From the NCBI GenBank assembly GCA_965116595.1, contig OZ220708.1:806001-870000 (forward strand): a DNA stretch of 64,000 bases. The letters run 5' to 3'. Below the pieces are notes generated by a model. It did no database searches and was not told the DNA's origin. It worked only from the letters and a program-made list of their open reading frames with translations. Shown here in pieces: positions 8,560 to 16,550 of the stretch. Made by a program: the position numbers and the translations under genes. The stretch is from G963663315 sp963668255 (GTDB taxonomy: Bacteria > Pseudomonadota > Gammaproteobacteria > Arenicellales > Poriferihabitantaceae). Each line of letters opens with the position of its first letter. The stretch's first letter is position 1.

Positions 8560-9347
8560 TAAAAACCCCTGTGCTTCTTGATGCACTCGTAGGCCTGGCG
8601 TATTTCGTGGGTTCTCCGGGTGGCAATTTTCATCATTTCCTCCGGCAATCCCTTCGCCACCAGTTTGTCAGGGTGGTGCTGGCTGATCAACCGCCGGTAG
8701 GATTTTTTTACCTCGGCGTCGTTGACATTTTCATCTACCTGCAGCACCGCATATGCATCGTTTAATGAAATCGAGGCACTCTTCTGACGACTGTGATGCA
8801 GCTCGGCGGAGACTGACGCCATGATGGATTCCATTTCATACCGGGGAAACCCGATTTCGTCACTGATCCGACGCAGCAACCGGTTTTCCTCGGAGTGCAG
8901 GACTCCATCGGCATAAACGGCAAAACAGAGTATTTCAATGAACATCCGTTGCAGGTTTGAGCGTCGGCCGGTTTCCTGCTGGAATTGCACGAGGACGGCG
9001 GACAGGTCGAAGTCCTCTGCCTTGCCTTGATTAAACAGGCTCCTGGCTGTCTCGCGCTGACTGGGAGACAGATTCATTTCCGCCATAATGCGCCTGGCCA
9101 ACCGGATTTCGTCATCCGTGACTTTGCCATCAGCCTTGCTGATATGTCCCATCACGGAGAAAGTTGCGGTAAAAAAAGCTGCCTGAACGCGAAACTGATG
9201 TCCCCGTGGGAGCCCGCCTGGCTGTTCCAGGTTAGTTTCTAATCCCCGGTCAAATTTACGACCGATTGCCGCGCCTAATACCGCACCGAGCGGACCGGCC
9301 AGCATAAAACCGAATGCGCCGCCGGCGAGAGTTCCCCACCATGACAT
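8559..9347 (-). CDS. djlA: DjlA-like membrane-anchored DnaJ co-chaperone
   Basis: 262 residues in the DjlA order: an N-terminal glycine-rich membrane segment (about residues 3-30, LAGGAFGFMLAGPLGAVLGAAIG), a TerB-like central domain (HISKADGKVTDDEIRLARRIM; YADGVLHSEENRLLRRI), and a C-terminal J domain with the HPD tripeptide (SQHHPDKLVAKG) that stimulates DnaK ATPase. Length and order match E. coli DjlA (271 residues). It lies convergent to smpB and divergent from ssrA. Confidence 0.92.
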   Translation of the reverse strand: MSWWGTLAGGAFGFMLAGPLGAVLGAAIGRKFDRGLETNLEQPGGLPRGHQFRVQAAFFTATFSVMGHISKADGKVTDDEIRLARRIMAEMNLSPSQRETARSLFNQGKAEDFDLSAVLVQFQQETGRRSNLQRMFIEILCFAVYADGVLHSEENRLLRRISDEIGFPRYEMESIMASVSAELHHSRQKSASISLNDAYAVLQVDENVNDAEVKKSYRRLISQHHPDKLVAKGLPEEMMKIATRRTHEIRQAYECIKKHRGF

Positions 9348-9459
9348 AATCTGTTCACCTATTTCAAATTGAGTCAGTGAATTAATATTATATATGGTGC
9401 ATTAATAAAATTAGCGTGAAACACTGCAAATAAATAATTCTGTCGCACATCTGCGCCTG

Positions 9460-9468
9460 TGATATAAT
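9460..9468 (+). promoter_or_regulatory. Extended -10 promoter of ssrA
   Basis: TGATATAAT: a perfect TATAAT at 9463-9468 preceded by TGn, an extended -10 element. It sits 11 bases before the tmRNA 5' end, the right distance for initiation. No good -35 hexamer is seen, which extended -10 promoters can tolerate. Confidence 0.75.
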
Positions 9469-9479
9469 CCTGAAGCTAT

Positions 9480-9838
9480 GGGGGTGACTGGTTTCGACGT
9501 CGGTCACGAAGCCATCGGAGCATGTCGAGGTGTAGAGTTCCTCGTAAATCCAGCTACACAACAATAGTTGCCAACGACGACAACTACGCACTAGCCGCTT
9601 AGGTCGGCTGGTCCTTTCACTCAGGCTCGCCTTCAGGCTGAGGTTGGAAAGGTCAAATCATGGAGGCTCGCCAGGCAGTTCAGTCCGTTAGCTGTCGGTT
9701 AAAACCAATCGGGCTCGCTGACTTGCAAGTACGTCTGCCTCCTGGCCGGTCAGTCAAAATCGAAGCGCAGACTAAACATGTAGTAGCCGGTGAGTGTAGG
9801 GTCTGCGGACGCGGGTTCAATTCCCGCCACCTCCACCA
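9480..9838 (+). ncRNA. ssrA: tmRNA (ssrA), tag ANDDNYALAA
   Basis: One-piece tmRNA of 359 bases. The 5' end GGGGGTG pairs with CACCTCC before the 3' ACCA (one G.U) to form the tRNA-like acceptor stem; GGTTCAATTCCCGCC gives the T arm, and CCA is encoded. The tag-reading frame starts with GCC at 9570 and reads ANDDNYALAA followed by TAG at 9600-9602, preceded by the usual AATAGTT resume context. The RNA rescues stalled ribosomes together with SmpB and marks the peptides for ClpAP/ClpXP; smpB, clpA and clpS lie within 5 kb. No integrated element follows the 3' end. Confidence 0.97.
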
Positions 9839-9851
9839 TCCACGCAATTTG

Positions 9852-9872
9852 TGCCTGGCGTTCGCCCAGGCA
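9852..9872 (+). terminator. Possible ssrA terminator hairpin
   Basis: TGCCTGG and CCAGGCA form a 7-bp perfect stem around a 7-base loop, 14 bases past the tmRNA 3' end. There is no T-run after it, so this is a weak candidate; it could simply protect the 3' end. Confidence 0.3.
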
Positions 9873-10043
9873 TTCCAGTGTTCGTGCAACCTGTTCGCCC
9901 TGACAGGCTAAGTCCACATGGCCTCAACCGGCACAGCCCACATCCTGTCTCCAAACGGAATTACTTTTGTGTTCCGGTAAAGTACTACACCGCAAATAAA
10001 GTCGTTCTCTGCCTGTTGCCGCAACGTTTCCAGGCCAGGCCCG

Positions 10044-10472
10044 TCAGCCTGTGATGTAGTGCTCGAGTTGGTCAATCGTGAACTGTTGTTCCTTAATCAC
10101 CACCTTGACCAGGTCTCCGATCGATATCATGCCGACCACTTCGTCTCCCTGAACAACAGGCAGATGTCGAAAATCATTATCGGTCATGATCGACATGCAT
10201 TCGGAGATTTCGCTTTCGGGTGAGACGGTAACTACGTCACTGGTCATGATTTCGCGGACCAGAGTATTCTTGGACGAACGGTTCTCCAGGATCACTTTTC
10301 GCGCATAATCCCGCTCGCTCAGGACCCCGACCAGGCGACTGCCATCCATGACCAGTAATGCGCCTATTCCTTTTTCAGCCATGAGCTTGATCGCATCCAG
10401 TACCGGCTGATCAGAACGTACACTCCAGATTTCCTTGCTTCTTTGATTCAAAATCTCAGAAATTCTGCTCAT
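10044..10472 (-). CDS. CBS-domain pair protein
   Basis: 142-residue stand-alone Bateman module: two tandem CBS domains, roughly residues 8-68 (SVRSDQPVLDAIKLMAEKGIGALLV...GVLSERDYARKV) and 75-135 (IMTSDVVTVSPESEISECMSIMTDNDFRHLPV...GMISIGDLVK). Such proteins bind adenosine nucleotides or related ligands and often regulate a partner; the partner cannot be told here. It is monocistronic, between ssrA and a Sel1 protein, with feature-poor spacers of about 200 and 170 bases on either side. Confidence 0.88.
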   Translation of the reverse strand: MSRISEILNQRSKEIWSVRSDQPVLDAIKLMAEKGIGALLVMDGSRLVGVLSERDYARKVILENRSSKNTLVREIMTSDVVTVSPESEISECMSIMTDNDFRHLPVVQGDEVVGMISIGDLVKVVIKEQQFTIDQLEHYITG

Positions 10473-10642
10473 ATCCGCCCCCTTGGGTTATACATATCGA
10501 ACATATCATATCAAAACAGCCCGATATTGATACAGTGCAACTCCTTATATTTGTAAATTAACCGGCCTGGCGAATCATAGTTAAGAAACGATCGTTTCCT
10601 TGTCAATATCTTGTGAATCGGATGACGGCAAGTCAATCGTCA

Positions 10643-10969
10643 TTATTTCCCGGCGTTGGAGACGTAGGCTTCCAGGTATTCGCGTGACAGCTTCTGCGCC
10701 TCGGCAATCTCGTCGCCAGTCATGTTTTTGGCGATCCTTTCTTTTACTTTTTGTGCAGAGTCAAAGCCTTGTGCAGCAGCAACGTTGAGCCAGGCATAAG
10801 CTTGAACGTCATCTTCGGGAATCCCTTGCCCGCTGTCATACATGACACCGAGATCGTACTGCGCCTGGGCATCTCCCTGCTCGGCGGCCTTTATCAAAGC
10901 CTCCAACTCCTCTGCGGCAAGTACAGAATATGTAAATAACAGCAGACAGATTAGCAGGGACCTGAACAT
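10643..10969 (-). CDS. Small secreted Sel1-repeat protein
   Basis: 108 residues. An N-terminal signal peptide (MFRSLLICLLLFTYSVLA, probable cleavage after Ala18) is followed by Sel1/TPR-like helices with the canonical AAEQGDAQAQYDLGVMYDSGQGI and a second unit QAYAWLNVAAAQGFDSAQ. Predicted periplasmic scaffold for protein-protein contacts; partner unknown. It lies after clpA on the same strand but is separated from it by a 142-base spacer with a dispersed-repeat-like hairpin, so it is probably a separate unit. Confidence 0.8.
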   Translation of the reverse strand: MFRSLLICLLLFTYSVLAAEELEALIKAAEQGDAQAQYDLGVMYDSGQGIPEDDVQAYAWLNVAAAQGFDSAQKVKERIAKNMTGDEIAEAQKLSREYLEAYVSNAGK

Positions 10970-11024
10970 GATTGAATTATATCCCTTCCATCTCGGTGTG
11001 TGGATGCGTGGATGCGGAGGGCGG

Positions 11025-11044
11025 ATTCCCGCTTCCGCGGGAAT
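11025..11044. repeat. dRS3-like palindromic repeat
   Basis: ATTCCC, eight bases, GGGAAT; the arms extend to an 8-bp perfect stem (ATTCCCGC / GCGGGAAT) around a TTCC loop, followed by GACG. This matches the ATTCCC-N8-GGGAAT form of dRS3-type dispersed repeats found between genes in many Proteobacteria. It lies downstream of clpA. Only this copy occurs in the window, so dispersal in the genome is not shown here. Confidence 0.6.
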
Positions 11045-11111
11045 GACGAGGGAGGCGGGAATTGTAAATGTTCAGTAATTCGTTGACAGAGGGAGTCGCT
11101 GTAGCCCGCAG

Positions 11112-13358
11112 TCAGGATCGGCTGATATCGAACTCGAGTTGGTCGTCTTTGCAAGTGACGATCACCTGTCCTCCTTTCCTTAATTTCCCGAAAAGCAATT
11201 CTTCCGCCAGCGGTTGCTTTATTTGCTGTTGAATAACCCTGGCCATTGGCCTGGCGCCCATGGTGGCATCATAGCCCTTGCTGGCAAGCCAGTTTATGGC
11301 CGGTTCCATGACTTCCAGACTGACCTGTTTTTCCGCCAGTTGTTGCTCAAGCTCCAGTAAAAATTTCTTCACAACATGGGTGATGGTCTTGCTGTTCAAT
11401 CCATCAAATCGGATGATGTTATCCAGCCGGTTCCTGAACTCCGGAGTGAAGATTTTTTTGATGGCCGTCATATCATCAGAACTGTTGTCCTGTTGCACAA
11501 ATCCCATGGATTCCCTTAGTGATTGTTGCGATCCGGCGTTGGTTGTCATGACGATGATCACATTTCTGAAATCGGATTTTCGGCCATTGTTGTCTGTCAG
11601 GCTTCCATAGTCCATCACCTGAAGCAGAATATTAAAGATATCCGGGTGGGCCTTTTCGATTTCATCAAATAACAGAACCGAATGCGGGTGTTTATTAATC
11701 GCGTCGGTAAGCAATCCACCCTGATCAAATCCAACATAACCCGGTGGCGCACCAATCAGGCGCGACACGGTATGTCTTTCCATATACTCGGACATATCGA
11801 ACCGGATAAATTCGATACCCAGTGTACTGGCAAGCTGTTTGGTGACTTCGGTTTTTCCGACGCCGGTCGGACCTGAGAACAAAAATGATGCGATCGGCTT
11901 CTCGGCATTACCCATTCCGGCCCGTGCCATCTTTACTGAAGAAGCCAAGGCGGTAATAGCGGAATCCTGCCCAAAGACCATCATTTTCAAATCACGCTCA
12001 AGGGTTTTCAGCGACTTCAAATCCGATGTGGACACATGTTTGGGAGGGATTCGGGCGATGTCGGAAATCATGTTTTCTATTTCCTTGATCCCGACGGTTC
12101 TCTTTCGGGATTTACCCTCAGCCAGGCGGGTTTTTGCCCCTGCTTCATCAATCACATCGATTGCAGTGTCCGGAAGTTGACGGTCAGACAAATACCTTGC
12201 TGAAAGTTCTACCGCGGACCGCAGCGCCGGATTGGTATACTTCACATCGTGGTGCTTTTCAAAACGCGATTTCAATCCTCGTAAAATATCCACTGCCTCA
12301 TCCACACTGGGCTCAACTATGTCGATTTTCTGGAATCGTCTGGATAGTGCCCGGTCTTTTTCAAATATGCCCCTGTACTCCTTGTAGGTTGTCGAACCAA
12401 TGCATTTAAGTTCTCCGGACGCCAACACGGGTTTGAGCAGATTTGAAGCATCCATGACTCCGCCAGAGACAGCGCCGGCGCCAATTATGGTATGAATTTC
12501 ATCGATAAACAGGATTGATCCCTGCTCCTTGTCAAGAGCTTTCAGAACTGCCTTGAATCTTTGTTCAAAGTCACCCCGATACTTCGCACCTGCCAGTAAA
12601 GCACCCATATCCAGGCAGTATATTGTACTTTCGCTGAGCACAGAAGGAGCTTCCTTCAATACAATTTTTCTGGCCAGACCCTCTGCAATGGCGGTTTTGC
12701 CAACACCTGCTTCACCGACAAACAAAGGGTTGTTTTTTCTGCGCCTGCAAAGAATCTGAACCGCACGGTCGAGTTCTTTTTGCCTGCCTATCAACGGATC
12801 AATTTTCCCATCCATGGCCAGTTTATTAAAATTGACCGTATAGGCCTCCAATGGACCTTCTGACTCGTCTTCCGGTTCTTCAACACTGTATTCATCGCTT
12901 TGTTCAGGCGAAGGAAGACGTCCTGTCTCCGAAATTTTTGTGATCCCGTGAGAAATAAAATTGACCACATCATATCGGGTAATTTCCTGTTGACTCAGGA
13001 AGTAAACCGCAAAGGACTCTTTCTCCCCGAATACGGCAACCAGTACATTATTGCCTTTTACCTCCTTGTTTCCTGAGCTCTGAACATGCATGATGGCCCG
13101 TTGAAGGACTCTTTGGAATCCCGTACCGGGTAGAGGCTCGAAATCTTCGGAAACAACAGAAACTTCGGTTTTCAGATATTCGGCCAGAGATTTGCGAAGC
13201 TGTTCGATATTGCCTCCGCAGGATATCAGGGTCTGCCTGGTTTCCCTGTCATCAAGCAAGGTGAGCAACAGGTGTTCGACCGTGATAACTTCATGGCGCT
13301 CTTTACGAGCCAGAGATACTGCGTGGCCTAATGCAATTTCAAGTTGTTCTGACAGCAT
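11112..13358 (-). CDS. clpA: ATP-dependent Clp protease ATP-binding subunit ClpA
   Basis: 748-residue AAA+ unfoldase that feeds substrates to ClpP. N-domain about residues 1-145 (binds ClpS), an acidic linker, first AAA+ module with Walker A GEAGVGKT at 215-222 and Walker B ILFIDEIHTI, and second module with GPTGVGKT, SEYMERHTVSRLIGAPPGYVG and LLFDEIEKAH. Size and order are those of E. coli ClpA (758). The absence of a long middle coiled coil excludes ClpB. clpS ends 13 bases upstream, so clpS-clpA form an operon. ClpA also degrades proteins tagged by the nearby tmRNA system. Confidence 0.97.
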   Translation of the reverse strand: MLSEQLEIALGHAVSLARKERHEVITVEHLLLTLLDDRETRQTLISCGGNIEQLRKSLAEYLKTEVSVVSEDFEPLPGTGFQRVLQRAIMHVQSSGNKEVKGNNVLVAVFGEKESFAVYFLSQQEITRYDVVNFISHGITKISETGRLPSPEQSDEYSVEEPEDESEGPLEAYTVNFNKLAMDGKIDPLIGRQKELDRAVQILCRRRKNNPLFVGEAGVGKTAIAEGLARKIVLKEAPSVLSESTIYCLDMGALLAGAKYRGDFEQRFKAVLKALDKEQGSILFIDEIHTIIGAGAVSGGVMDASNLLKPVLASGELKCIGSTTYKEYRGIFEKDRALSRRFQKIDIVEPSVDEAVDILRGLKSRFEKHHDVKYTNPALRSAVELSARYLSDRQLPDTAIDVIDEAGAKTRLAEGKSRKRTVGIKEIENMISDIARIPPKHVSTSDLKSLKTLERDLKMMVFGQDSAITALASSVKMARAGMGNAEKPIASFLFSGPTGVGKTEVTKQLASTLGIEFIRFDMSEYMERHTVSRLIGAPPGYVGFDQGGLLTDAINKHPHSVLLFDEIEKAHPDIFNILLQVMDYGSLTDNNGRKSDFRNVIIVMTTNAGSQQSLRESMGFVQQDNSSDDMTAIKKIFTPEFRNRLDNIIRFDGLNSKTITHVVKKFLLELEQQLAEKQVSLEVMEPAINWLASKGYDATMGARPMARVIQQQIKQPLAEELLFGKLRKGGQVIVTCKDDQLEFDISRS

Positions 13359-13371
13359 CGGAAATTATCAG

Positions 13372-13800
13372 TCATGCCCGTTCCAGAGTACATTGTAAAG
13401 GGTGCTGATTCTCATTGGCAAATTTCAAGACCAAACGAACCTTGGTTTCGGCGATCTCCCGTGGAAAGACACCACAGACTCCAATGCCTTTTGTATGCAC
13501 ATGCAACATGATCTGTTCTGCCTGTTCCTGATTCATTGAAAAATAACGCATCAGCAGATAGACCACAAACTCCATCGGGGTGTAATCATCGTTGAGTAAT
13601 AAAACCTTGTATAACGGGGGCTTTTTAGGTTTTACCTCTGATTTTTCTACAACCAGCCCGGTTCTGGAACCCGGATCTTGATTTTCATGCTGATTCGGTG
13701 GTGTACGGCCAGCATCCCCACCCGAGCTCGCTGGCAGAGCCTGTGGGTATCTGGTCGAGGTTCTCGAAGATGTATCCGGAATTGACTCAAAAAGCGCCAC
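13372..13800 (-). CDS. clpS: ClpS adaptor with long N-terminal extension
   Basis: Adaptor that binds the ClpA N-domain and delivers N-degron substrates. The conserved core is PPLYKVLLLNDDYTPMEFVVYLL...HVHTKGIGVCGVFPREIAETKVRLV...HPLQCTLERA. About 60 low-complexity, Pro/Ser-rich residues precede it, longer than in E. coli ClpS (106 aa in total). No ATG precedes the core; GTG codons occur at 13815, 13806, 13803 and 13800. The last is chosen because GGAGG ends 8 bases before it. This start overlaps the 3' end of the upstream A-type carrier gene by 14 bases. clpA follows after 13 bases. Confidence 0.88.
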   Translation of the reverse strand: MALFESIPDTSSRTSTRYPQALPASSGGDAGRTPPNQHENQDPGSRTGLVVEKSEVKPKKPPLYKVLLLNDDYTPMEFVVYLLMRYFSMNQEQAEQIMLHVHTKGIGVCGVFPREIAETKVRLVLKFANENQHPLQCTLERA

Positions 13801-14158
13801 CACCACATCCTCCACAGGCGCCGCTGCCGCCTACGGCTTGAAAGACATTATTGAAAACAAATGTTGCGTTTACACCATCATCCACATAATCCACTTCCGC
13901 ACCACCAAGAAAGCTCAACGCGAAGGGATCCACCACCAGTTTGAAACCATTGCCGTCATTCATCATACTATCCCTGGCTTCTGCATTTTCAGTGAAGGTC
14001 ATACCATAATTCATCCCTGAGCAGCCGCCTCCGGAAACATAAATCCTTACCGCGGATGCATCACCATTGGTATCGTTGATCAGTCTGGAGATTTTGTCTT
14101 TGGCCGCGTCCGTAACAACCAGATCTGACTCCGTTAGAATCTGACTATATTCACTCAT
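13787..14158 (-). CDS. erpA: A-type iron-sulfur carrier (ErpA/IscA family) with CGGC motif
   Basis: 123-residue HesB/IscA-like protein that binds and passes on Fe-S clusters. First ligand Cys46 lies in the classic GGGCSGMNYGMTF; the C-terminal ligands are Cys115 and Cys118 in GSGACGGCGGGAF. Typical ErpA, IscA and SufA proteins have CGC; here an extra Gly makes CGGC. The start at 14158 is chosen because AGAGGA lies 7 bases upstream; an upstream in-frame start adds 12 non-conserved residues. Whether it is strictly ErpA rather than another A-type member is uncertain. It overlaps clpS. Confidence 0.82.
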   Translation of the reverse strand: MSEYSQILTESDLVVTDAAKDKISRLINDTNGDASAVRIYVSGGGCSGMNYGMTFTENAEARDSMMNDGNGFKLVVDPFALSFLGGAEVDYVDDGVNATFVFNNVFQAVGGSGACGGCGGGAF

Positions 14159-14272
14159 ACTATATTCCTCTGATGATTGTCGGCGCCTGATCAATTGACC
14201 TGTTTGTACTTCTTCAATTGCTGTGGACCGCAGAATGAATTTCCACTATTGAAAATTAATCAGGCGGTATTA

Positions 14273-14302
14273 TCTATATAGTGATATTGTATACGATATC
14301 AA
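14273..14302 (-). promoter_or_regulatory. Candidate promoter of the erpA-clpS-clpA run
   Basis: On the minus strand, TTGATA (14302-14297, 5 of 6) and TATAGA (14278-14273, 4 of 6) with an 18-base spacer, about 115 bases before the carrier-gene start. The spacer contains the palindrome at 14283-14300. Confidence 0.35.
14283..14300. promoter_or_regulatory. Palindromic site between erpA-like gene and yggX
   Basis: GATATTGTATACGATATC: an 18-base near-palindrome (one mismatched pair) in the spacer between two divergent iron-related genes, overlapping the inferred erpA promoter. It looks like a dimeric-repressor operator but does not match Fur or IscR consensus sites that I know. Confidence 0.4.
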
Positions 14303-14381
14303 GCAATCGACAACCCTGAAATTACTCTTGGGACCACTCTGACACAACTGACTGTGGATCCTATCCATACCAGGCCCGACC

Positions 14382-14654
14382 ATGACTCATACAGTTCACT
14401 GCACATTTTTCGACAAACAAGCCGAAGGCCTCGATAAACCGCCCTATCCAGGGGAGCTGGGTCAACGGATTTATCACAATATTTCCCGCGACGCCTGGCA
14501 GCAATGGCTGGAAAGGTCGGTAATGATCATCAACGAATATCAACTTAATTCTGCCGATCCTTCGAATCAGGATCTGATTGAAAAACATCTGGTCGGATTC
14601 CTGTTCAATGAAGGTGAGCACGGGCAAAGGCCGGAAGGCTTCAATCCTGTCTGA
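14382..14654 (+). CDS. yggX: Fe(II)-trafficking protein YggX
   Basis: 90-residue YggX family protein, implicated in protecting Fe-S enzymes from oxidative damage and in iron trafficking. The family pattern is clear: VHCTFFDKQAEGLDKPPYPGELGQRIY with its conserved Cys, then AWQQWLERSVMIINEYQLN. Length is typical. In E. coli it lies next to mutY; here it is divergent from an Fe-S carrier gene and convergent with tatD. A short imperfect palindrome (14692-14707) lies between yggX and tatD, with no T-run. Confidence 0.93.
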   Translation: MTHTVHCTFFDKQAEGLDKPPYPGELGQRIYHNISRDAWQQWLERSVMIINEYQLNSADPSNQDLIEKHLVGFLFNEGEHGQRPEGFNPV

Positions 14655-14719
14655 TGATCACATCCGGTCCGGGCGGGTAACACGGGGTCATGGTCATGGC
14701 CATAACCATAACAGTACAG

Positions 14720-15493
14720 TCAACGTCGGGCGTGAGAAAAAAGCCGGAAGAAGTTATCCGTCGTCCGCTCTGCCAGATCCGCCAGCGGAACCGATAAAAA
14801 ATCCGACAGATATTCTGCCGTATGACGAACGAAACTCGGTTCATTGACTTTTCCTCGATGGGGCACGGGTGCAAGATACGGACAGTCAGTTTCAATCAAC
14901 ATTCGATCCATCGGTGTTTTTCTTGCAACATCCCTGAGTGATTCGGCATTCCTGAATGTCACAATACCTGAGAATGAAATATAAAAGCCGATATCCAATG
15001 CCCTCCTCGCCGTCGCCCAGTCTTCAGAAAAACAATGCATTACACCGCCACAGTCCCCGGCTTCCAGGGATTCCAGCATATCCATGGTGTCATTGGCGGC
15101 TGAACGACTGTGGATAATCAGTGGTTTTCGGGATTCCCTTGCTGCATTGATGTGATTTTCAAACCGCCTTTTCTGCCAGGGGGAACCTTCCCGGGTTCTG
15201 TAATAATCAAGGCCCGTCTCTCCAATTGCAACCACATCTGGATTTTGAGCCAGGTCGACCAGCTCGGCACACTCCGGGTCATGACAATCCGTATTGTTGG
15301 GATGCACCCCCACCGATGAAAATATATTCCCGTATTGTGCAGCCAGCTTCTCGATTTGAGGATAATCCTCAAGGTTGACGGCTACGCACAACATATAATC
15401 GACCTGATTATCTTTTGCCCGGGAGATCAGACTCTCGATATCCAGACAAAGTGGATCAAAGTTAATGTGGCAGTGGGAGTCTACGAATTGCAT
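14720..15493 (-). CDS. tatD: TatD family metal-dependent hydrolase (YcfH-like)
   Basis: 257-residue TIM-barrel amidohydrolase of the TatD/YcfH group. Metal ligands are visible: the N-terminal DSHCHINF, Glu in AIGETGLDYYR, His in PLIIHSRSA, His in GGVMHCFSED and Asp in LIETDCPYLAPVPHRG. Members act as DNases or D-aminoacyl-tRNA deacylases. It is last in the tmk-holB-tatD run, 10 bases after holB, as in many Gammaproteobacteria. The PilZ-domain gene often found between holB and tatD is absent. Confidence 0.93.
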   Translation of the reverse strand: MQFVDSHCHINFDPLCLDIESLISRAKDNQVDYMLCVAVNLEDYPQIEKLAAQYGNIFSSVGVHPNNTDCHDPECAELVDLAQNPDVVAIGETGLDYYRTREGSPWQKRRFENHINAARESRKPLIIHSRSAANDTMDMLESLEAGDCGGVMHCFSEDWATARRALDIGFYISFSGIVTFRNAESLRDVARKTPMDRMLIETDCPYLAPVPHRGKVNEPSFVRHTAEYLSDFLSVPLADLAERTTDNFFRLFSHARR

Positions 15494-15503
15494 GGAAATT
15501 GAA

Positions 15504-16547
15504 TCAGGTCACCGTTTTTTGCAGGGTCAGCAAAAGATCTTCGATCACAAGTTGTTCGTTCAGCGGATCACGTGAAATGCGACGGTAGCGGCTGATTCTA
15601 TCATAAAGCCTGTACAGTCTCTCGATCGAAGCGGTCTGTAAGTCCTTCTCGAAACCATTGATCCAGTCAGGCCTGGATTCAGTTTGCCGCCATTTCACCA
15701 GGTCAATGACAAATTGCTGTAACCAGATGAGCGCCTGATCAAGATCCCTTTTTGAAATTTTATCCGCAAGTTCCAGGGCAGGAATTCGCCCTGACAGCAA
15801 GCCGATCAATCCTTCAAGGATATTTTTCTGTATTTCAAGCAAACCTTCATCCGCCAGAAATTTTGCATCCACCGGACCACCTGCGGCCAGCTTCAGGGCG
15901 ATGCGGCTGGACTCCCTGGTCAGATCCTGCTCAAGCCATTTCAACGCCGTTTCCTGTTTTGGGGTCACCATGGTGTGACCAATGCAGCGACTCCGTATGG
16001 TCGCAGGCAATCTCTCGGGCTCGGCGCTGACCAGAATCAACACGGTTTCTGAGGGTGGCTCTTCAAGCAATTTCAACAGCGCATTGGCTGCGTTTATATT
16101 CATCGCGTCTGCGGGCAGGATCAATGCGACCCGGATCGCAGAAATATGCGCATAGGTAGAAAAACGATCAATCAGTCTGCGTATCTGATCTATTGAAATG
16201 ATTTGTCCGGGTTTCGCTTTCCTGTCCCTTTCCTTGCTATCCTGATATCGATCACTGTATTGGGAAATCAGCGTTAACCGACCATTTACAGCTTCAGTTT
16301 CAGTCGTCAGGACATGAAAATCAGGATGCGTCCCGGCTCCAAAAAGACGGCAATTCTGGCAATCACCACACGGCTCGCCAGATTCCGGCGAAGGTTCATG
16401 ACAAAGCAGATGCTGGCAGTACTTCAAGGCAAACTCACGCTTGCCTATGCCTGACCGACCGGTTAGCAGCAGCCCATGATGGATTTGCTCGAGGTTGCGG
16501 GTTATTCGGCGCCAGTCTGTTTCCTGCCACGGATATATCATGCTCAA
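15504..16547 (-). CDS. holB: DNA polymerase III delta' subunit
   Basis: 347-residue clamp-loader subunit. N-terminal AAA+ fold with the Walker A-like GRSGIGKREFA, a four-cysteine zinc module (C...C.DC..C in LCHEPSPESGEPCGDCQNC), and the SRC sensor region TIRSRCIGH. Delta' is the rigid stator of the clamp loader. It directly follows tmk (3-base gap), the usual tmk-holB pairing. Confidence 0.94.
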   Translation of the reverse strand: MSMIYPWQETDWRRITRNLEQIHHGLLLTGRSGIGKREFALKYCQHLLCHEPSPESGEPCGDCQNCRLFGAGTHPDFHVLTTETEAVNGRLTLISQYSDRYQDSKERDRKAKPGQIISIDQIRRLIDRFSTYAHISAIRVALILPADAMNINAANALLKLLEEPPSETVLILVSAEPERLPATIRSRCIGHTMVTPKQETALKWLEQDLTRESSRIALKLAAGGPVDAKFLADEGLLEIQKNILEGLIGLLSGRIPALELADKISKRDLDQALIWLQQFVIDLVKWRQTESRPDWINGFEKDLQTASIERLYRLYDRISRYRRISRDPLNEQLVIEDLLLTLQKTVT

Positions 16548-16550
16548 AAC

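Noticed and set aside
9680..9889. Open frame antisense to the tmRNA containing WRWRELNPRP
   Set aside because: This is the familiar spurious translation of the reverse strand of a tRNA/tmRNA T-arm; the RNA gene explains the sequence fully.
10951..11154. Open frame containing SSFPRKRES
   Set aside because: This peptide is the typical false translation of dRS3-like palindromic repeats; the frame also overlaps the clpA end and the Sel1 gene start.
14578..14895. Two open frames across the yggX-tatD junction
   Set aside because: They overlap well-supported genes in other frames and show no recognisable features.
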